From the NCBI GenBank assembly GCA_030549335.1, contig CM060194.1, forward strand, positions 18,416,171 to 18,480,170: a stretch of 64,000 nucleotides of DNA, written 5' to 3'. Numbering within the stretch: the stretch's first letter is position 1; each line of letters opens with the position of its first letter. Of the stretch, positions 12,096-24,000 are shown piece after piece. The notes under the pieces are model-generated. The model was not told the DNA's origin. It made no database searches and saw nothing but the letters and a program-made list of their open reading frames with translations. The position numbers were made by a program, and so were the translations under genes. The stretch comes from Pontederia crassipes (taxonomy: Eukaryota > Streptophyta > Magnoliopsida > Commelinales > Pontederiaceae).

Positions 12096-12329
12096 AAACT
12101 TTTGCAACTATACTTTTATTACTTATAGACTTGTTATTAGATATGCACATAGTAGTTATACTTTTGTTAGTTCAGTTTATTACTTTTCATATTCTTATCT
12201 TAATATTGTGCCTAATGATTCCTCTTTGATATTATGCCTGTGATGGATCATGAATCCATTTATATGCATTATATAATTGTATGGTATGGGAAGAGAAGAA
12301 AATATGACTGTATTGGGGCAAAAATATCT

Positions 12330-12745
12330 AATATTAGTGCCTCCGTAGCATCACGATCGGAGTCGATGCTACATTAAATATATCGTTCCTCGCGTCACTT
12401 GAGCATCACAGTAGTGTCAACTAATGCATAAACTTAACGTCCCTTGAGCATTGGAATAGCATCCCAAATTTCTGTGCCACTTTAACGTCTCGTTAGCGAC
12501 GCTTGTCGACTGCTCGCAATATGACATTACACGTCATCATAATGTCAAGATAGCATCTACTGTTGACGCTAGTAACGTCTCCCTCGTCTTTTACTCTATT
12601 ACAATGTTATTAGCCATCGATTACAGGCGTCGCATATTGTTGGCGCTACGTAGACGCTAAAGAGGCGCTCTATATTTTAGAGATGCAATAACGCCGCAAT
12701 AATGTCTCCTTCCTTGGGTCGCTATTCGTTTATTTTCTTGTAGTG
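12330..12745. repeat. Right subterminal repeat region and terminus of CACTA element
   Basis: Dense AGCGTC / GACGCTA-type motifs in both orientations mirror the left end and finish in TTTTCTTGTAGTG. The ATA target duplication follows at 12746-12748. Confidence 0.8.
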
Positions 12746-12748
12746 ATA

Positions 12749-14055
12749 AATTAATATTATTTTATCATAAAATAAGATAAAGGAAGTAAAGAAATAAACT
12801 TCGGTTTACGTCCATAAGGAATAAAATATTGATAATCAAACATCTCACTTGGTATTAAAAAAATTTAGAACTTTTAAGATAGAAAAGAAGATGGCCTATT
12901 ACAATTAATAAAAAATAATCATAGAAGTTTATCGATGCAACATGTAGACGAGTGTTTGGTGAAGGGATAAAATAAGACTTGGAGGCTTGTTCTCGACTTT
13001 GGGCTCATTTGGCTTAGATAATATAGAATAATTGATAAGTTGAAGCATTAAAAATGATTTTAGAAATAAGCAGTTACATGTTTGATAATAAAAAAATTAT
13101 AAGTTATTATTTCAATTAAATAAAAAAATCCTTAATATTATAATAGATAAAAGTTGTGAAGAAAAGTCATCTATATTTCATGGGAAAAACAGTATATTCA
13201 CTTATCAAACTAATCATTTTTTTCTCTAACAAAATAAGCTAGGGCGCCCTTTTTTTTAATGACATATAAGCAGATAAAGTAAATGCTTATCAATATATTT
13301 TTAGTTACCATATAGAGAAAAATATTTAAAATTACTTATAAATTATTTTGACTGATGCAAAGAGCATTTAACTTAAGATGTGGGGCTCATGTGCAATAAT
13401 AAGAAAAAGTGGGAGCTGGTCCTCACTTGGTTAAGAAATGGAGCAAGAACCCGGTTATCATAATATTATTCCAGAATAAAGAATTAACATCCAAACAATT
13501 AGAGTTCCAATTAAAAATGAACTTATATTCATCATCCTAAATATTTTTTTTTATATTTACCAAACATGATGTTGTTCATGTTCGTTTTGGCCTGTCTTAT
13601 GGCAAATTACCTGCACAAAGTCTAACACATCCCTTTGGCTCAAGAACGGGATTAACGTCTTATTTTGATCATTTTTAGCCAAACACCTTATGGTCCCACA
13701 CTTTTTTTGTTCTAGGAACATAGGTGCACATGGGATCAACAAATCCCTCAAGTGAATCGAGAACCTATTGATCTATCTAGGTTAAGAGTGAGGAATACAT
13801 ATGATGTGAGGTATAATTATTTTATTCTAACATTGTTATATATGTTAACCCAACAACAAATTAAAAGAAGAGTATTCAAAAAAGAAAGTTACAAAATTTT
13901 AAAAAAAAATTTGTTATACTTGCAACATTTTTTTTTATCCAAAGAGGTAAATCTTACCCTTTTTCATAGTTACTTTTAAAATGAAAGTTACCAAATAAAA
14001 ATTATAAATATAGTAAGCAAAATATCAATAAGCTATTAAATTTAATAATAGAACA
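12749..14055. other. AT-rich intergenic DNA with MITE-like remnant
   Basis: No gene is supported. A stretch at about 13010-13410 resembles plant hAT-type MITEs: ATAAG(T/C)AG and TTATAAGTTATT motifs on both strands, with GGGCTCAT-like sequences near each side. No clean terminal repeats or target duplication were found. The remaining sequence is AT-rich. Confidence 0.4.
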
Positions 14056-14060
14056 TAGTA
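14056..14060. repeat. Target site duplication TAGTA (left) of solo LTR
   Basis: TAGTA immediately precedes the LTR start and is repeated at 16234-16238 immediately after the LTR end. Confidence 0.9.
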
Positions 14061-16233
14061 TGTAACGCCCCCAAATCGACCATCGCCACATGGCGAAGAC
14101 CAACCTGAAGGCGCTACGGCATGCTATGACTTTGACCATAATATTGATCATATCTCAGTCAAGAATCGAGACACGTCAGCGGAAGAATAATAAAAGAGGA
14201 AATAAAGAAAAGAATAACTTAAATTTGTGAAAGTCTAAAAAGTAGCTATATCATTTCTAAGGACTAATAATGTTCTACATCATGAATCTATAAATGCGGA
14301 AGGAAAAGAAAACTAATAAAAAAACTAATAAGCCATGTGGTTCATGTGCTTTCTTGCCGCCAGAGCTTCGTCACCACACACCTACTACACCTCGTCACTG
14401 ACTTGATCCTGTGAAAATCAGACACAAGGGAGGAGATCCTCCCGTAAGTTTTACAGCTTAGTGAGGAACCACATGATATACAATGCATAACATGAATAGA
14501 ATAATCAGAGATAAGTAATAATTCTTAACATGAACTTGAAAGGATAACATGGCAGCATCATAGATCATAGTGAGAATCAGAGGATATCATAACTCATGAG
14601 AATCCTTAGTAAACTTGAAATCATGCATACTTGGAAATCATAACGATAACTTGGCTTAACTTGAATATGCTTCTTGATCTTGGTTATTAATTAGCAATCA
14701 TGATGACTTTAGGTGTCTTTAATCCTTGGAGTATGCCGAGCAAACGATACGGCCTTGTGCGGGTCAATGGGTGATCAAGCCATGATCAAGGGAGCGACCA
14801 TTATCTTGATGCACTTGGCTTGAACTGGCAACACATTGTTAATCTTTCATCTGATCTTATTAATCACTTTGAATAACTTGTAACTCTTTCTTCTTTGTTC
14901 AATGAATACAATGAGATCAATAAGAAAATAAATCAATGAGAGAATAGATCTTGGAAATTAGTGAGGAATCTCTGTAGGATCAGGAAAATAGGATCAATTG
15001 TACATAGACAATATTCAGATTTAAAAAGATAATTAATTAATAAATCTAATAAAAAGGTTCTTGGAAATCGATATGAGATAAATCAGGAAAAATAGTTCAT
15101 GTTGGAATCATAAGGCAATCAATAATGTTCATACCAAAATAAGGGAAGACTGATGGGTGAAAAATCAAGGGCTGATGTGTGGCCTGGCACGGCGGTAACA
15201 ACCTTGTGGTACGGTCGTGTCGATCTGAATGGCACGATCGGGTACATAGGTGATGACACGGACGTGCCATAAGAGGGCACGGCTGTGACAGAGGGTGATG
15301 GTGGTCGACCGATTCAAAGTAGTCGGTCGATCGATTTTATCTTGATGCGGCTGGGTACTTAGTCATGGCACAGCTGTGCCGGAAGGATGGCACAGCCATG
15401 ACCGGTCGGGCGCTCGGTCGACCGACCTCGACCGGCTTTTTACTTCGTTTCATCAGGTCATAGTACGGGTGTGCACATGACGTGGAACGACCGTAACAAT
15501 AATGGCACGGGCGTGCCAGAGGGTGGCACGGCCGTGACGGCGAAGGATTCTAGCCGGTTTCAATTCGAAAATCACATGAATCCTTAACATACTTTCGTTT
15601 TACTTTAAATCCTACATCCTAGCAATCAATAGGACAGAAATAGAACAAACAGAATTAATTCAAATAATAAGCAAATCAGGAATCAAACAACTCAAACAAG
15701 AATTCAATAATCAAACAAGAACCCTAGGAAAACTTTTTGATCCTTTTCATTTCGTAATCAATTAGGGCATGGATTAGGACAATTCAGAGATCATGCAAGG
15801 TGATTTCGATTCACCCACCTATTAAGCGTGATTGATTTATTTTCCCATCGATTTGTTATTGTTCCACGACATTTGTGCTTCGATGTGCTCCTTCCTTATG
15901 GTACCCCCTGGCTGCCACAAATCAGCCATAAGGAGAGAGATCTGAGGGAAGTAGGTAGTACATGGGTAAGAGAGAAAGAAACATCACCTTGGTTGCTACT
16001 TGAGGAGGTGCATGCATGGAGCAGCGGACATGGAGGGATGCACATGGTCCTTGTACGTGAGGAGAGATAAGGAGGAAGAGAGAGGATGAGGTGTTTTTTG
16101 TGTGGGGAAAAGAAGATGTGCTGCTGATGAGAAAAAAAGGGTTTTAGGGTAGGTTAATTTAAATTATGATTAATGGGCTGTTAATCAAGCTCATTAGTTT
16201 ATGTATTCCTCTTCGTTTTTTTTGGTTGTTACA
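14061..16233 (-). mobile_element. Solo LTR of a Ty3/gypsy-type retrotransposon
   Basis: A 2173-bp unit begins TGTAACGCCCCCAAATCG and ends GGTTGTTACA, with terminal TGTAAC/GTTACA inverted repeats and a perfect 5-bp TAGTA duplication. No internal retrotransposon sequence is present, so it is the product of LTR-LTR recombination. The TGTAACGCCCCC end is shared with the U5 end of the full gypsy element at 18.7-29.1 kb. This makes them related families and suggests minus orientation. A dense palindrome cluster lies inside at 15.18-15.54 kb. The 80-codon open frame at 15828 is not a recognisable gene. Confidence 0.9.
15180..15545. repeat. GGCACGGCCGTGCC and GGTCGACC palindrome array in solo LTR
   Basis: Within about 360 bp there are roughly ten imperfect copies of a GGCAC(G/A)GC(C/T)GTGCC palindrome. 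GGTCGACCGA-type palindromes are interspersed, at about 15302, 15330 and 15416. The local GC content is far above that of the rest of the LTR. Confidence 0.75.
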
Positions 16234-16238
16234 TAGTA

Positions 16239-17919
16239 AATATAAAAAAGTGATATAAAATTATATATTCAATAAAATACATAAAGTTTTTTATTGAAAT
16301 GATTTTTTGATGTCCAACTTTAAACCAAATTAGATGGATTTGAAATATATATCGAAATTAGATTGTCATATAATAAAGAAAATTAATTAGTAATATTTAA
16401 TTTAATTAGTTACTTACATCTCGCTTTTAATTACAAAGAAACATCGCAATTTACTTTTCAAAGTTTAATTTACATTGATTCAAACAATGAGCAAATATTT
16501 CTTGTAAATATCAATTTTAAGATTCTTCATTGACAGGCAACCACAACTAACTAAACTATCTAGCTGCAATATTCATGTTCGGAAAAGGAGTGTTGTAAAA
16601 AAACAGTGATATTCTCGAATCTCCAATAATCCCTTTTGTTAAAGTTGAAAATTTTTTTATTGGTATTTAGTTTAAATAATGATAATAATAATTAATCACA
16701 ATAAATTCATTTCATTAAGTAATCATATGAACAATAATCTTCAACTATAACGATGTATTACATTATTTATTACTCTTAGGGGGTGATTTATTACTCTTAG
16801 GGGGTGTTTAAGTAAACTTATAAGTCAATCAAATAACTAATAAGTAGTTTTAAAATTTTCTCCCTATTTGATAATTGAAAATAACTTATTTTATCTACTT
16901 ATAAGTTAAAAAAAATAAGTTGAGAGACCTAGTTTATTTTGTGAAAGAAGAAAAGCTAATCAATTGATCAATAAATATACTATTTTATATCATGACAAAT
17001 CGGCCTTAGACTATTTTATATAACAACATATTAATATAAACATAATAGATCATAATATATACTCAATTACAATTATATTATGTTCGTTCAAAGTTAAATA
17101 AATTAAATAAAACGAAATAAAAAACTTTTGAAATCTTGATTATATTTTTCTTCAAAATATAAATTCACTAATATATTAATTAATTTTATCAATTCTTGTT
17201 TAATTATAATTCTTTTTTTCTAAGGAGAACTGGAACAGGCAATTATTATTGTATTACTTTTAATATTGCATAGCAACATGAAGATTGTACCTTATTTACT
17301 ATGTATAAGTAATATCTCAAATAATTCAAATGGAACTATTTATTTATAATAAAAAGTACTAGGTAATATACAACTTTTATTAAAATATTATTTATCATTC
17401 ATGTCAAGTTAAATTTTATATAATTAGATTAAAAATTGGAACAAAAATATAAATTAATAAATTAAATAATATAAATATAAATATTTTTATATGTTTAAAT
17501 GAAAAGAATGGTAATATATATAAAATATTAAAAATAATGACTAACAATAATATTAATGCATTCAAATAAAATAATAATTTTAAATTGTTTAATTATTTTT
17601 GTTGTTATACTATGGTAAAATTGTTAATTGTTATTGTCGTTATACTATGGTAATATAATAACATTTAATAGTTTTTGTTATTGTTATTGTTGTTATACTA
17701 TTTTTTATATTATTTCATTTTATTTGTCTAAGATTGAAAATGACAGAATTTAAAAAAGATATAAGTCAAATTGGATGAGCCCCCTTTCTTTGTTAATGTG
17801 AATTATCAATTCACCAACAATTTTCAGTAGATTATTTATGAAGTAAATAAAATAAAGAAGCCAAAGAACCCAAAGGAAAGATTGAACATTAAGAAAATTT
17901 ACTGGTACCGCTCTATATA
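16239..17919. other. AT-rich intergenic DNA, MITE-like fragment and 21-bp tandem repeat
   Basis: No gene is seen. A perfect 21-bp tandem duplication (TTTATTACTCTTAGGGGGTG plus one base) lies at 16766-16807. It leads into a hAT-like MITE fragment (about 16800-17000) with ACTTATAAGTC and CTTATAAGTT motifs in opposite orientation. A diffuse TATTGT(T/C)GTTATACTATGG repeat occurs at 17595-17705. Confidence 0.45.
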
Positions 17920-18500
17920 GATAATCTTTGTATATTATTAGGTAATGTTCTATTAAATTATAGAGGTCCACCATATTGTCATGCTCACTTGTGATAGGCA
18001 ATGAATAATTCGGATTATCAGGCAATTCATTTTGCTTATGAAGTGTTAATATAGATTGCCTATGAAAAATGAGGTAATTTATATTATCATCTGAGTGTAA
18101 TCTTTTTAATTTTATTTTTCGCATTTGTCCTTTATAGTTTTATTTAAATAAATTATAAAATTCATTACATAAATTATAAAACTAATTAAATAAATTATAA
18201 AATTAATCAAATAAATATCAATTAATTATTATGACTATATTATTATCATATTTTAAAATATTAATTATTTTATAAATGTTAATTTCATAAGTGATAATAT
18301 ATATTTGTGATTTAAGTTTACGAAGTTAAAAATAATTTATATATGTAAAAATGATTATTTTGATTAGGGATATATTAGTAAAAACTGTAGATTAACTTAT
18401 AAATATTTATTTTTTAAATAAATAATTAATATAAATTATCAGATAGATTATTTTTACATATTAAATAAGATAATGTACAATACTGATAATTTAACACGTA
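17920..18500 (+). repeat. Dispersed AT-rich repeat, copy A
   Basis: This segment is homologous, in inverted orientation, to about 46850-47400. Shared landmarks in order: ATTATTAGGTAAT, GTCCACCATATT, GCATTTGTCC / ACATTTGTCC, TTTAAATAAATTAT, TTGTGATTTAAGTTTACG, a GGATATATT(A/G)GTAAAAA block, and ATAATGTACA. No coding capacity or terminal structure was found, and the element class is unknown. Confidence 0.75.
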
Positions 18501-18722
18501 ATAATTTTTTTGAAAATTAATCTACATGTAATGTTAAAAATGCATAATTCTTGTTTGGATCAATATTTTTTAAATCTGAAAAATCGTGCCATCCAAATAG
18601 ATTGATAGCTGATTTTTTTTGTCCACGCGATTCTATTATAATATTATTGTTTAAATTGATGTTAAATAACATTGTGAATAATGCACACGAGAAATTAAAA
18701 AAAAGTGAAATGTTTGCACAAT

Positions 18723-18727
18723 GAATT
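18723..18727. repeat. Target site duplication GAATT (left) of gypsy element
   Basis: GAATT is found directly outside both LTRs, here and at 29135-29139. Confidence 0.9.
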
Positions 18728-20099
18728 TTTAACGCCTCCAAAATCGTCCCTCCTGCCACGTAGGTTGACTCCGGGAGCGCTACACTACCTACTACACTAT
18801 TGACCATGACCATTCAACAAAATGGCATACGTGACATCAATATAATAAGAAATATAATCCAAGACTTTAATGCGGAAGTTCAAACGTCGAATATCAAGGA
18901 GATAAGTAGTTACTGTAGCTTATAGCAAAATACGGAAAGAACACAATTTGCGTCAAGCTCAACATTTGAAAGAGAATTTCAACAAGCGAAATAACATGAT
19001 GTCTCTGAATAAGCCACAATAATTTAAAAGGAAGGCAACAATGAAAACTTGAAATAAAATATCAGTCATGTGCAACACTCTCCAAGCTCTGTGCTCTCTA
19101 ACACCTCGTCAATTTATATTCTCACCTGCAAAATCCCAATGCAGGGGAATCGAATATCCATGAGCAAAAAGCCCAGTACAACGCAATATAAACGATGAAA
19201 TAAAGATCAATGATAATCATATACAAAGTGTCAATGATGAACACTGATAAACTTTGACTTCTATGCATTTACTATGATGAGTCATATATCATTCTTTAAC
19301 TATAGCAATAGCTGTACTCTGTTCTTTACTATGACTGTGCATTGTCTATACAGTACTCTACATTGTCTATACCATACTATGTTCCATACTTTATCATACC
19401 ATGTTCTATGCTTTACTTTACAGTACTCTATTTTACATTACTTTACTGTAAGTTGCACTACGTCTTTTATATTACTATAATGTCCTTGATGTTAGTCGTC
19501 CTATGCGAGCTTGACTTTATTAAATTGGAATGTCAGAGGTGCATTTATGAATCTGTAAAGGCAGTAAGCCCATAAAGGGAAAGGGGTGTGACAATGCATT
19601 ACCCAATTTGAAATATAAGTGGGAGATGACCTACACCTCAGGAACAGTGGTCATTTAAGAACCTGTAGGTTCATTGTCTCCTCAGTTAGCTACCTGTCCC
19701 TCTAACTCAATACTATGTTCTTTGGAGGAAGGAGTGTGACCAATGCATCACCCTTCTTCGAGACACAGGTGAGAGAGAACCTGAAGTCTCAGGAACATTA
19801 GTCATTGAAGACCAGTAGATTCGTTGTCTTCTCAGCTAACTACATGTTCCTCACTATACCATACCATGATCTTTGTTCTGTACAATGGGGCGGCACATAA
19901 CAATCTCGTGTCTTTAAAAAAAATCTTTGCTTTATTTATCTTCCAAATGGGCATTAGTGTCTGTACAATAGGACTCAGCTAGTATAGGTGAACTGGTTAG
20001 AGTCTCCGATTAGAATTTATGAGTCGGATTCAAATCGGGTCAGAATCTAATTCGAGCTACGTCAATATCAAAACTAATTCAATGTTTCTCTATGGTTTG

Positions 20100-20525
20100 A
20101 GTGGGTCGAACCGATTGGTTTGGACCGATAGGTTTAACTGAATCGGCCAATCTGAATCGACTGGCCTAACTGGACCGGTCGACCGTTCCTTAACAACGGT
20201 CGACCGGTTCTTTTGAATCGATCGACCCTTATTCTTTGTTGTCGGATCGGTCGATCGCACGCATAGGGCCGGTCGACCGATTACTCTACTGATCCTAGGA
20301 TCGGTCGATCGGTCGCAAGATCACAAGGACGCGCACTGCGCGTAGGATCGGTCGACCGCTCAGAAGATCGGTCGACCGATCACGTGATCAAATCTGTCAG
20401 TTGATAGGTATATCGGTCGACCGCCCTAGTGAGGTTGATCGACCGATTGATCGGAACTCAGGCGAGTTCCTCGCAAGGATCGGTCGACCATTTCTCAAAA
20501 ATCAATCGATCGGTCCCTGTGATAA
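20100..20525. repeat. GGTCGACC palindrome array in left LTR
   Basis: About a dozen and a half variants of the palindrome GATCGGTCGACCGATC lie at 20-40 bp spacing. They fall roughly 420-850 nt downstream of the LTR TATA box and so lie in transcribed sequence. Confidence 0.85.
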
Positions 20526-20967
20526 AACAGGGTCGTCGAACTTCGTCCTCAATATCGGTGGTCTTTCGACCGTCAAATCATCACGATGGAAATATGAAAA
20601 ATGAAGCTAACAAAATCAGGATCATGATGATCTAACTCTTTACATCAAACAATCTGTATTTCTTCGTCTAGGAATTTAAAAATGCTCAGGTACCTTTTTC
20701 GGTTGATTCGAGTTCGCCGGAGTCCTGTTCTTCGTTCGGTCGTCGTCGGTCGCCTCTGAGTCAGCGAAGAAGATGCGCCTGGTCATTGCGAACACGTTGG
20801 TCTCGAGTTGATGCACGTCGGACGTTCTCCGTTCGTCGTCGTCGCCGCACTCTGCTTCGTCTCTCGTACGTGCATGCCGATCGTCAAAATCGTAGGAGAG
20901 GGAGACGAGGTAAGAGCGGCGGTCGGGCAGGGGTCCAAGGGGTGCGAGGGCGCTCCCTCTCGCCCCC

Positions 20968-20973
20968 TTTATA
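20968..20973 (-). promoter_or_regulatory. TATA box of the left gypsy LTR
   Basis: TATAAA on the minus strand in the context ACTATAAAGGGGGCG, about 190 bp from the U3 start. It is conserved in the right LTR. It would fire towards lower coordinates, into the left flank. Confidence 0.65.
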
Positions 20974-21169
20974 GTCCCGGCCGACCCTTGGTCGGCCGCG
21001 ATCAGGGGAGGAATTTCCTCCCCTGTCGGCCGTTTTCTTCGATTCACCCTGCTTTTTTTTAAAATTCGAAATATTTCAAATTCTTTCATTAATTCCCTCA
21101 TTAATTATGATTAATTGTAAATTTGACCATTTTCTTTTTAAAAAGATTGCATACGTTACATTATTACCC

Positions 21170-22480
21170 CTTAACAGAAAATTCATCCTCGAATTTAGAT
21201 AAGAGTTAGGACTTACCGAATAGTTTAGGAAATTTCTCGCGCATTTCTGATTCTACTTCCCAGGTTGTCTCTTTTTCTTGATGATGCTTTTATGCCACTT
21301 TGACCAGTGATACCCTCTTCTTTTCTTGTTGGTGTTCTTGATATTTCAATATTTTCGTGGGTTGTTCCTCATATGTCAAATTCTCCTTGAGGTTTGGTTG
21401 CTCAATTTGGATCGCATTGACGTAGTCATGCTTGTACATTCGGAGTAGGGATACATGGAAAACATTGTGCATCCTGACATACACTAGAGGTTGGGCCAAC
21501 CTGCATGCGGAGTCTCCAATCATGTCTAATATCTCAAAAGGGCCTACATACCTTGGGCTCAATTTTCCACGCTTACTAAAACGCATCACTCCTTTGATAG
21601 GGGAGATCTTAAACATGACTTGATCTTCTGCCTTAAACGTGTGTTCCCAGTGTTTCTTGTCTGCATAGGCCTTCTGACGATCTTGAGCAGACTTCATTCT
21701 CTTCTTTATCAGTTCAATCCTATATGTGTACTCTTGGGTCTGCTTCTGTAATCCAGCGTTCAAAATCTTTCTTTCGCCCACTTCGCCCCAACATGTAGGG
21801 GAGCGACATAGTCGACCATACAATGCTTCAAATGTGAACATCTCTATGCTAGTATGAAAGCTGTTGTTGTAGGAGAACTCGATTAGAGGTAAGTGCTTGT
21901 CCCAGTTACCGTGTCAATTCAGTGCGTATGCTCTAAGCATGTCCTCTAGTGTTTGGATTGTCCTCTTTGATTATCCGTCTGTCTGGAAATAGAAGGTTGT
22001 ACTGTAACGAAGCCTAGTCCCAAAAGCATTCTGGAGGCTCTTCCAAAATCTTGAGGTAAACATAGGATCTCTATCAGATAGACTGATGGGATCCCGTAGA
22101 GTTTAACAATCTTCTGCACATATAAATCCATTAGACCATCAAGAGATTATTTTATCTTGATTGGTAGGAAATGCATCGATTTAATGAGCATGTCTACTAT
22201 CACCCAGATCGCATAGTACCCTTTCTGAGTTCGGGGCAGACCCGTGATGAAATCCATTGCTATCTCTTCCCATTTCCACTGTGGAATGCCAAGGCTCTTC
22301 AAGGTCCTCTGAGATTTTTGGTGTTCTACTTTGACCTGTTGACAAACTATGCATCTGAAGACGTATTCTACAATCTCCTTCTTCATGTTTGGCCACCAGA
22401 AACTTTTCTGTACATCCTTATACATCTTTGTACTCCCTGGGTGGATTGCAAATTTTGATTTGTGGCATTCGTCTAGCACC
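21170..22480 (-). pseudogene. gypsy integrase with chromodomain-like tail
   Basis: The zinc-binding start (22147-22479) has the H..H pair in KSKFAIHPG and the C..C pair in FRCIVCQQVK. The first core aspartate follows in AMDFITGLPR. A frameshift region about 21850-22130 holds the rest of the core. The last part (21290-21841) reads FEALYGRLCRSP, a QDRQKAYADKK motif, KLSPRYVGPFEIL and HNVFHVSLLRMY, the usual gypsy integrase C-terminus. After a stop, a KHHQEKETTWEVESEM segment to about 21190 is the end of a chromodomain, which in chromoviruses guides insertion to chromatin. Stops at the C-terminal junction and in the core make it non-functional. Confidence 0.85.
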
Positions 22481-23190
22481 TCCCTTCAGAGCTCAGGGTT
22501 ATTCGGTACACATAAACGATCATGGTACCTGATGCCACCATCTGAAGAGACCTTGAAATTTATTATTTTGAGATTAATCTTTATCATCATAGTCTGATAG
22601 TCTGAATATTCTACTTGTGCTTCAATGATTCTCCCTATAATGTCTGGTACTATACGTTGCATCATTATCAGTGACTCGTCATGTCTTACCCTTGACGTCC
22701 ACTTGAAAAGTTCCTCCATCATTTCGAATTGTCGAAGGCGCATGAAAGCAACAGATCCTTCCCACTTTCGACTAAGAGCATCGGCTACTGAGTTGGCTTT
22801 ATCAGGATGGTAGTTGATAGCAAACTCATAGTCCTTTAAGAACTCCATCCATCTTCTTTGGCGCATATTAAGATCCTTCTACGTGAAAACATACTTCAGA
22901 CTCTTGTGGTTAGTGTAGACCATAAACTCTTCTCCATATAAGGAGTGACGCCAAAGCTTTAAGCCAACACTACTGCTGCCAGTTCGAGGTCATGTGTTGG
23001 ATAACTGACCTCATGTTTCTTCAGTTGTCGGGATGCGTATGCTACAACATTCCCATGTTGCATCAACATGCATTCCAGTCCTGTACCACTAGCATCGCTG
23101 TAGACTACAACCTAACGTAAGGATTGGTGCCGATGTTAACCGCTTCTTTAACTTTTGAAAACTTTCTTCACACTTGGGTGATCAGATAAA
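22480..23190 (-). pseudogene. gypsy RNase H remnant
   Basis: The minus strand gives a [14 protein letters not shown] start near 23100. It continues with an [20 protein letters not shown] block near 23000 and a WSTL(T)NHKSL-like piece, then [20 protein letters not shown] and ADALSRK near 22770. These are the landmarks of gypsy RNase H and its connector. They are split over at least two frames, with a frameshift near 22950 and a stop near 22870. In family members this domain removes the RNA strand after reverse transcription. Confidence 0.8.
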
Positions 23191-24000
23191 CTTTTCTTCC
23201 TTTCTGGTGAGCTTGGTTAGCGGTAATGTTATTCTGGAAAAATCTTTGATAAAGCGCCTGTAGTATCCTGCTAGAACAAGGAAGCTTCTGATCCTAGAGA
23301 CATTCTTTGGTTGAGCCCAGTTGGATACTGCTTCCATCTTTGTCGGATCAACTGAGATCCCATTTTTGAAGACGATGTGGCCAAGAAACATCATCTTCTC
23401 TAATCAGAATTCGCATTTGGAGAACTTTGCGTATAATTTCTTTGCTCGCAAAGTCTCCAGTACTATCCTCAGATGTTCTTTGTGCTGCTCCATGCTTGGA
23501 GAATAGATGAGGATGCCGTCGACGAAGACTATCATGAACTTATCTAGATGTTCGTTGAAAGTCCGATTCATGAGGTCCATGAATGTTGCTGGGGCATTAG
23601 TTAATCCAAATGGCATTAGAAGGAACTCATAGTGTCGATACCTTGATTTGAATGTTGTTTTTGGAATGTCTTCTTCGGCTACCCTTAGCTGATGATAGTC
23701 GCTCCTCAGATCAATTTTGGAGAAAACTTTTAATTTGGACAACTGATCAAATAAGTCATCAATGCGAGGTAGTGGATACTTATTCTTCACTATGACTTTG
23801 TTCAACATTTTGTAGTCGATACAAAGTCTCAGTGAACTGTCCTTTTTGATGAAAAGGACTGGTGCACCCCATGGTGAGACACTAGGTCTGATGAAGCCTT
23901 TGCCCAATAATTCTTGAATCTGGTTCTTCAATTTCTTCATCTCTGCTGGGGCCATGCGGTATGGAGCTTTGGAGATCGACGCTGTGCCGGGTATCACCTC
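23182..24000 (-). pseudogene. gypsy reverse transcriptase with altered catalytic box
   Basis: An open stretch from 23997 to 23404 carries [13 protein letters not shown], a [19 protein letters not shown] block, [27 protein letters not shown] and [15 protein letters not shown]. These are all the standard gypsy RT motifs. The catalytic box reads FVDGILIYS where the family has two aspartates followed by ILIYS, so the second Asp is replaced by Gly. One in-frame stop after KFSKCEF separates the thumb (MMFLGHIVFKNGISVDPTK and the RSFLVLAGYYRRFI block). The Gly replacement alone should abolish polymerisation. Confidence 0.88.

Larger units (their letters stand above)
5517..12745 (+). mobile_element. 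CACTA (En/Spm) DNA transposon, about 7.2 kb
   Basis: The right end reads CTTGTAGTG on the plus strand, the exact complement of the CACTACAAG terminus. The left end is CACCTCAAGAAACG, a diverged copy of the same inverted repeat. Both ends are flanked by the 3-bp duplication ATA, as expected for CACTA elements. The outer 700-1000 bases on each side are packed with short subterminal motifs such as AGCGTCGC and GACGCTA in both orientations. Inside are a truncated TNP2-like transposase and a second CACTA-type ORF, both on the plus strand. A long direct repeat also lies inside. The copy is non-autonomous. Confidence 0.9.
18728..21160 (-). repeat. 3' LTR of gypsy element (left copy)
   Basis: The LTR is bounded by TTTAACGCC (mutated from TGTAA) outside and by GCATACGTTACA inside. 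It is 2433 bp and matches the right LTR throughout. On the minus strand U3 is only about 190 bp, so most of the LTR is transcribed R/U5. A purine-rich TTAAGGGGTAATAA tract on the minus strand directly precedes it inside the element and is the likely polypurine tract. Confidence 0.92.

Noticed and set aside
20100..20525. CRISPR-like regular repeats
   Set aside because: The repeats are palindromes with variable spacing inside a plant LTR, with no spacer-repeat periodicity.
20676..21101. 141-codon minus-strand frame in the gypsy LTR (and its 28665-29075 counterpart)
   Set aside because: It spans U3, the TATA box and the leader of the LTR. The two copies differ by frame-affecting changes and have no recognisable domain.
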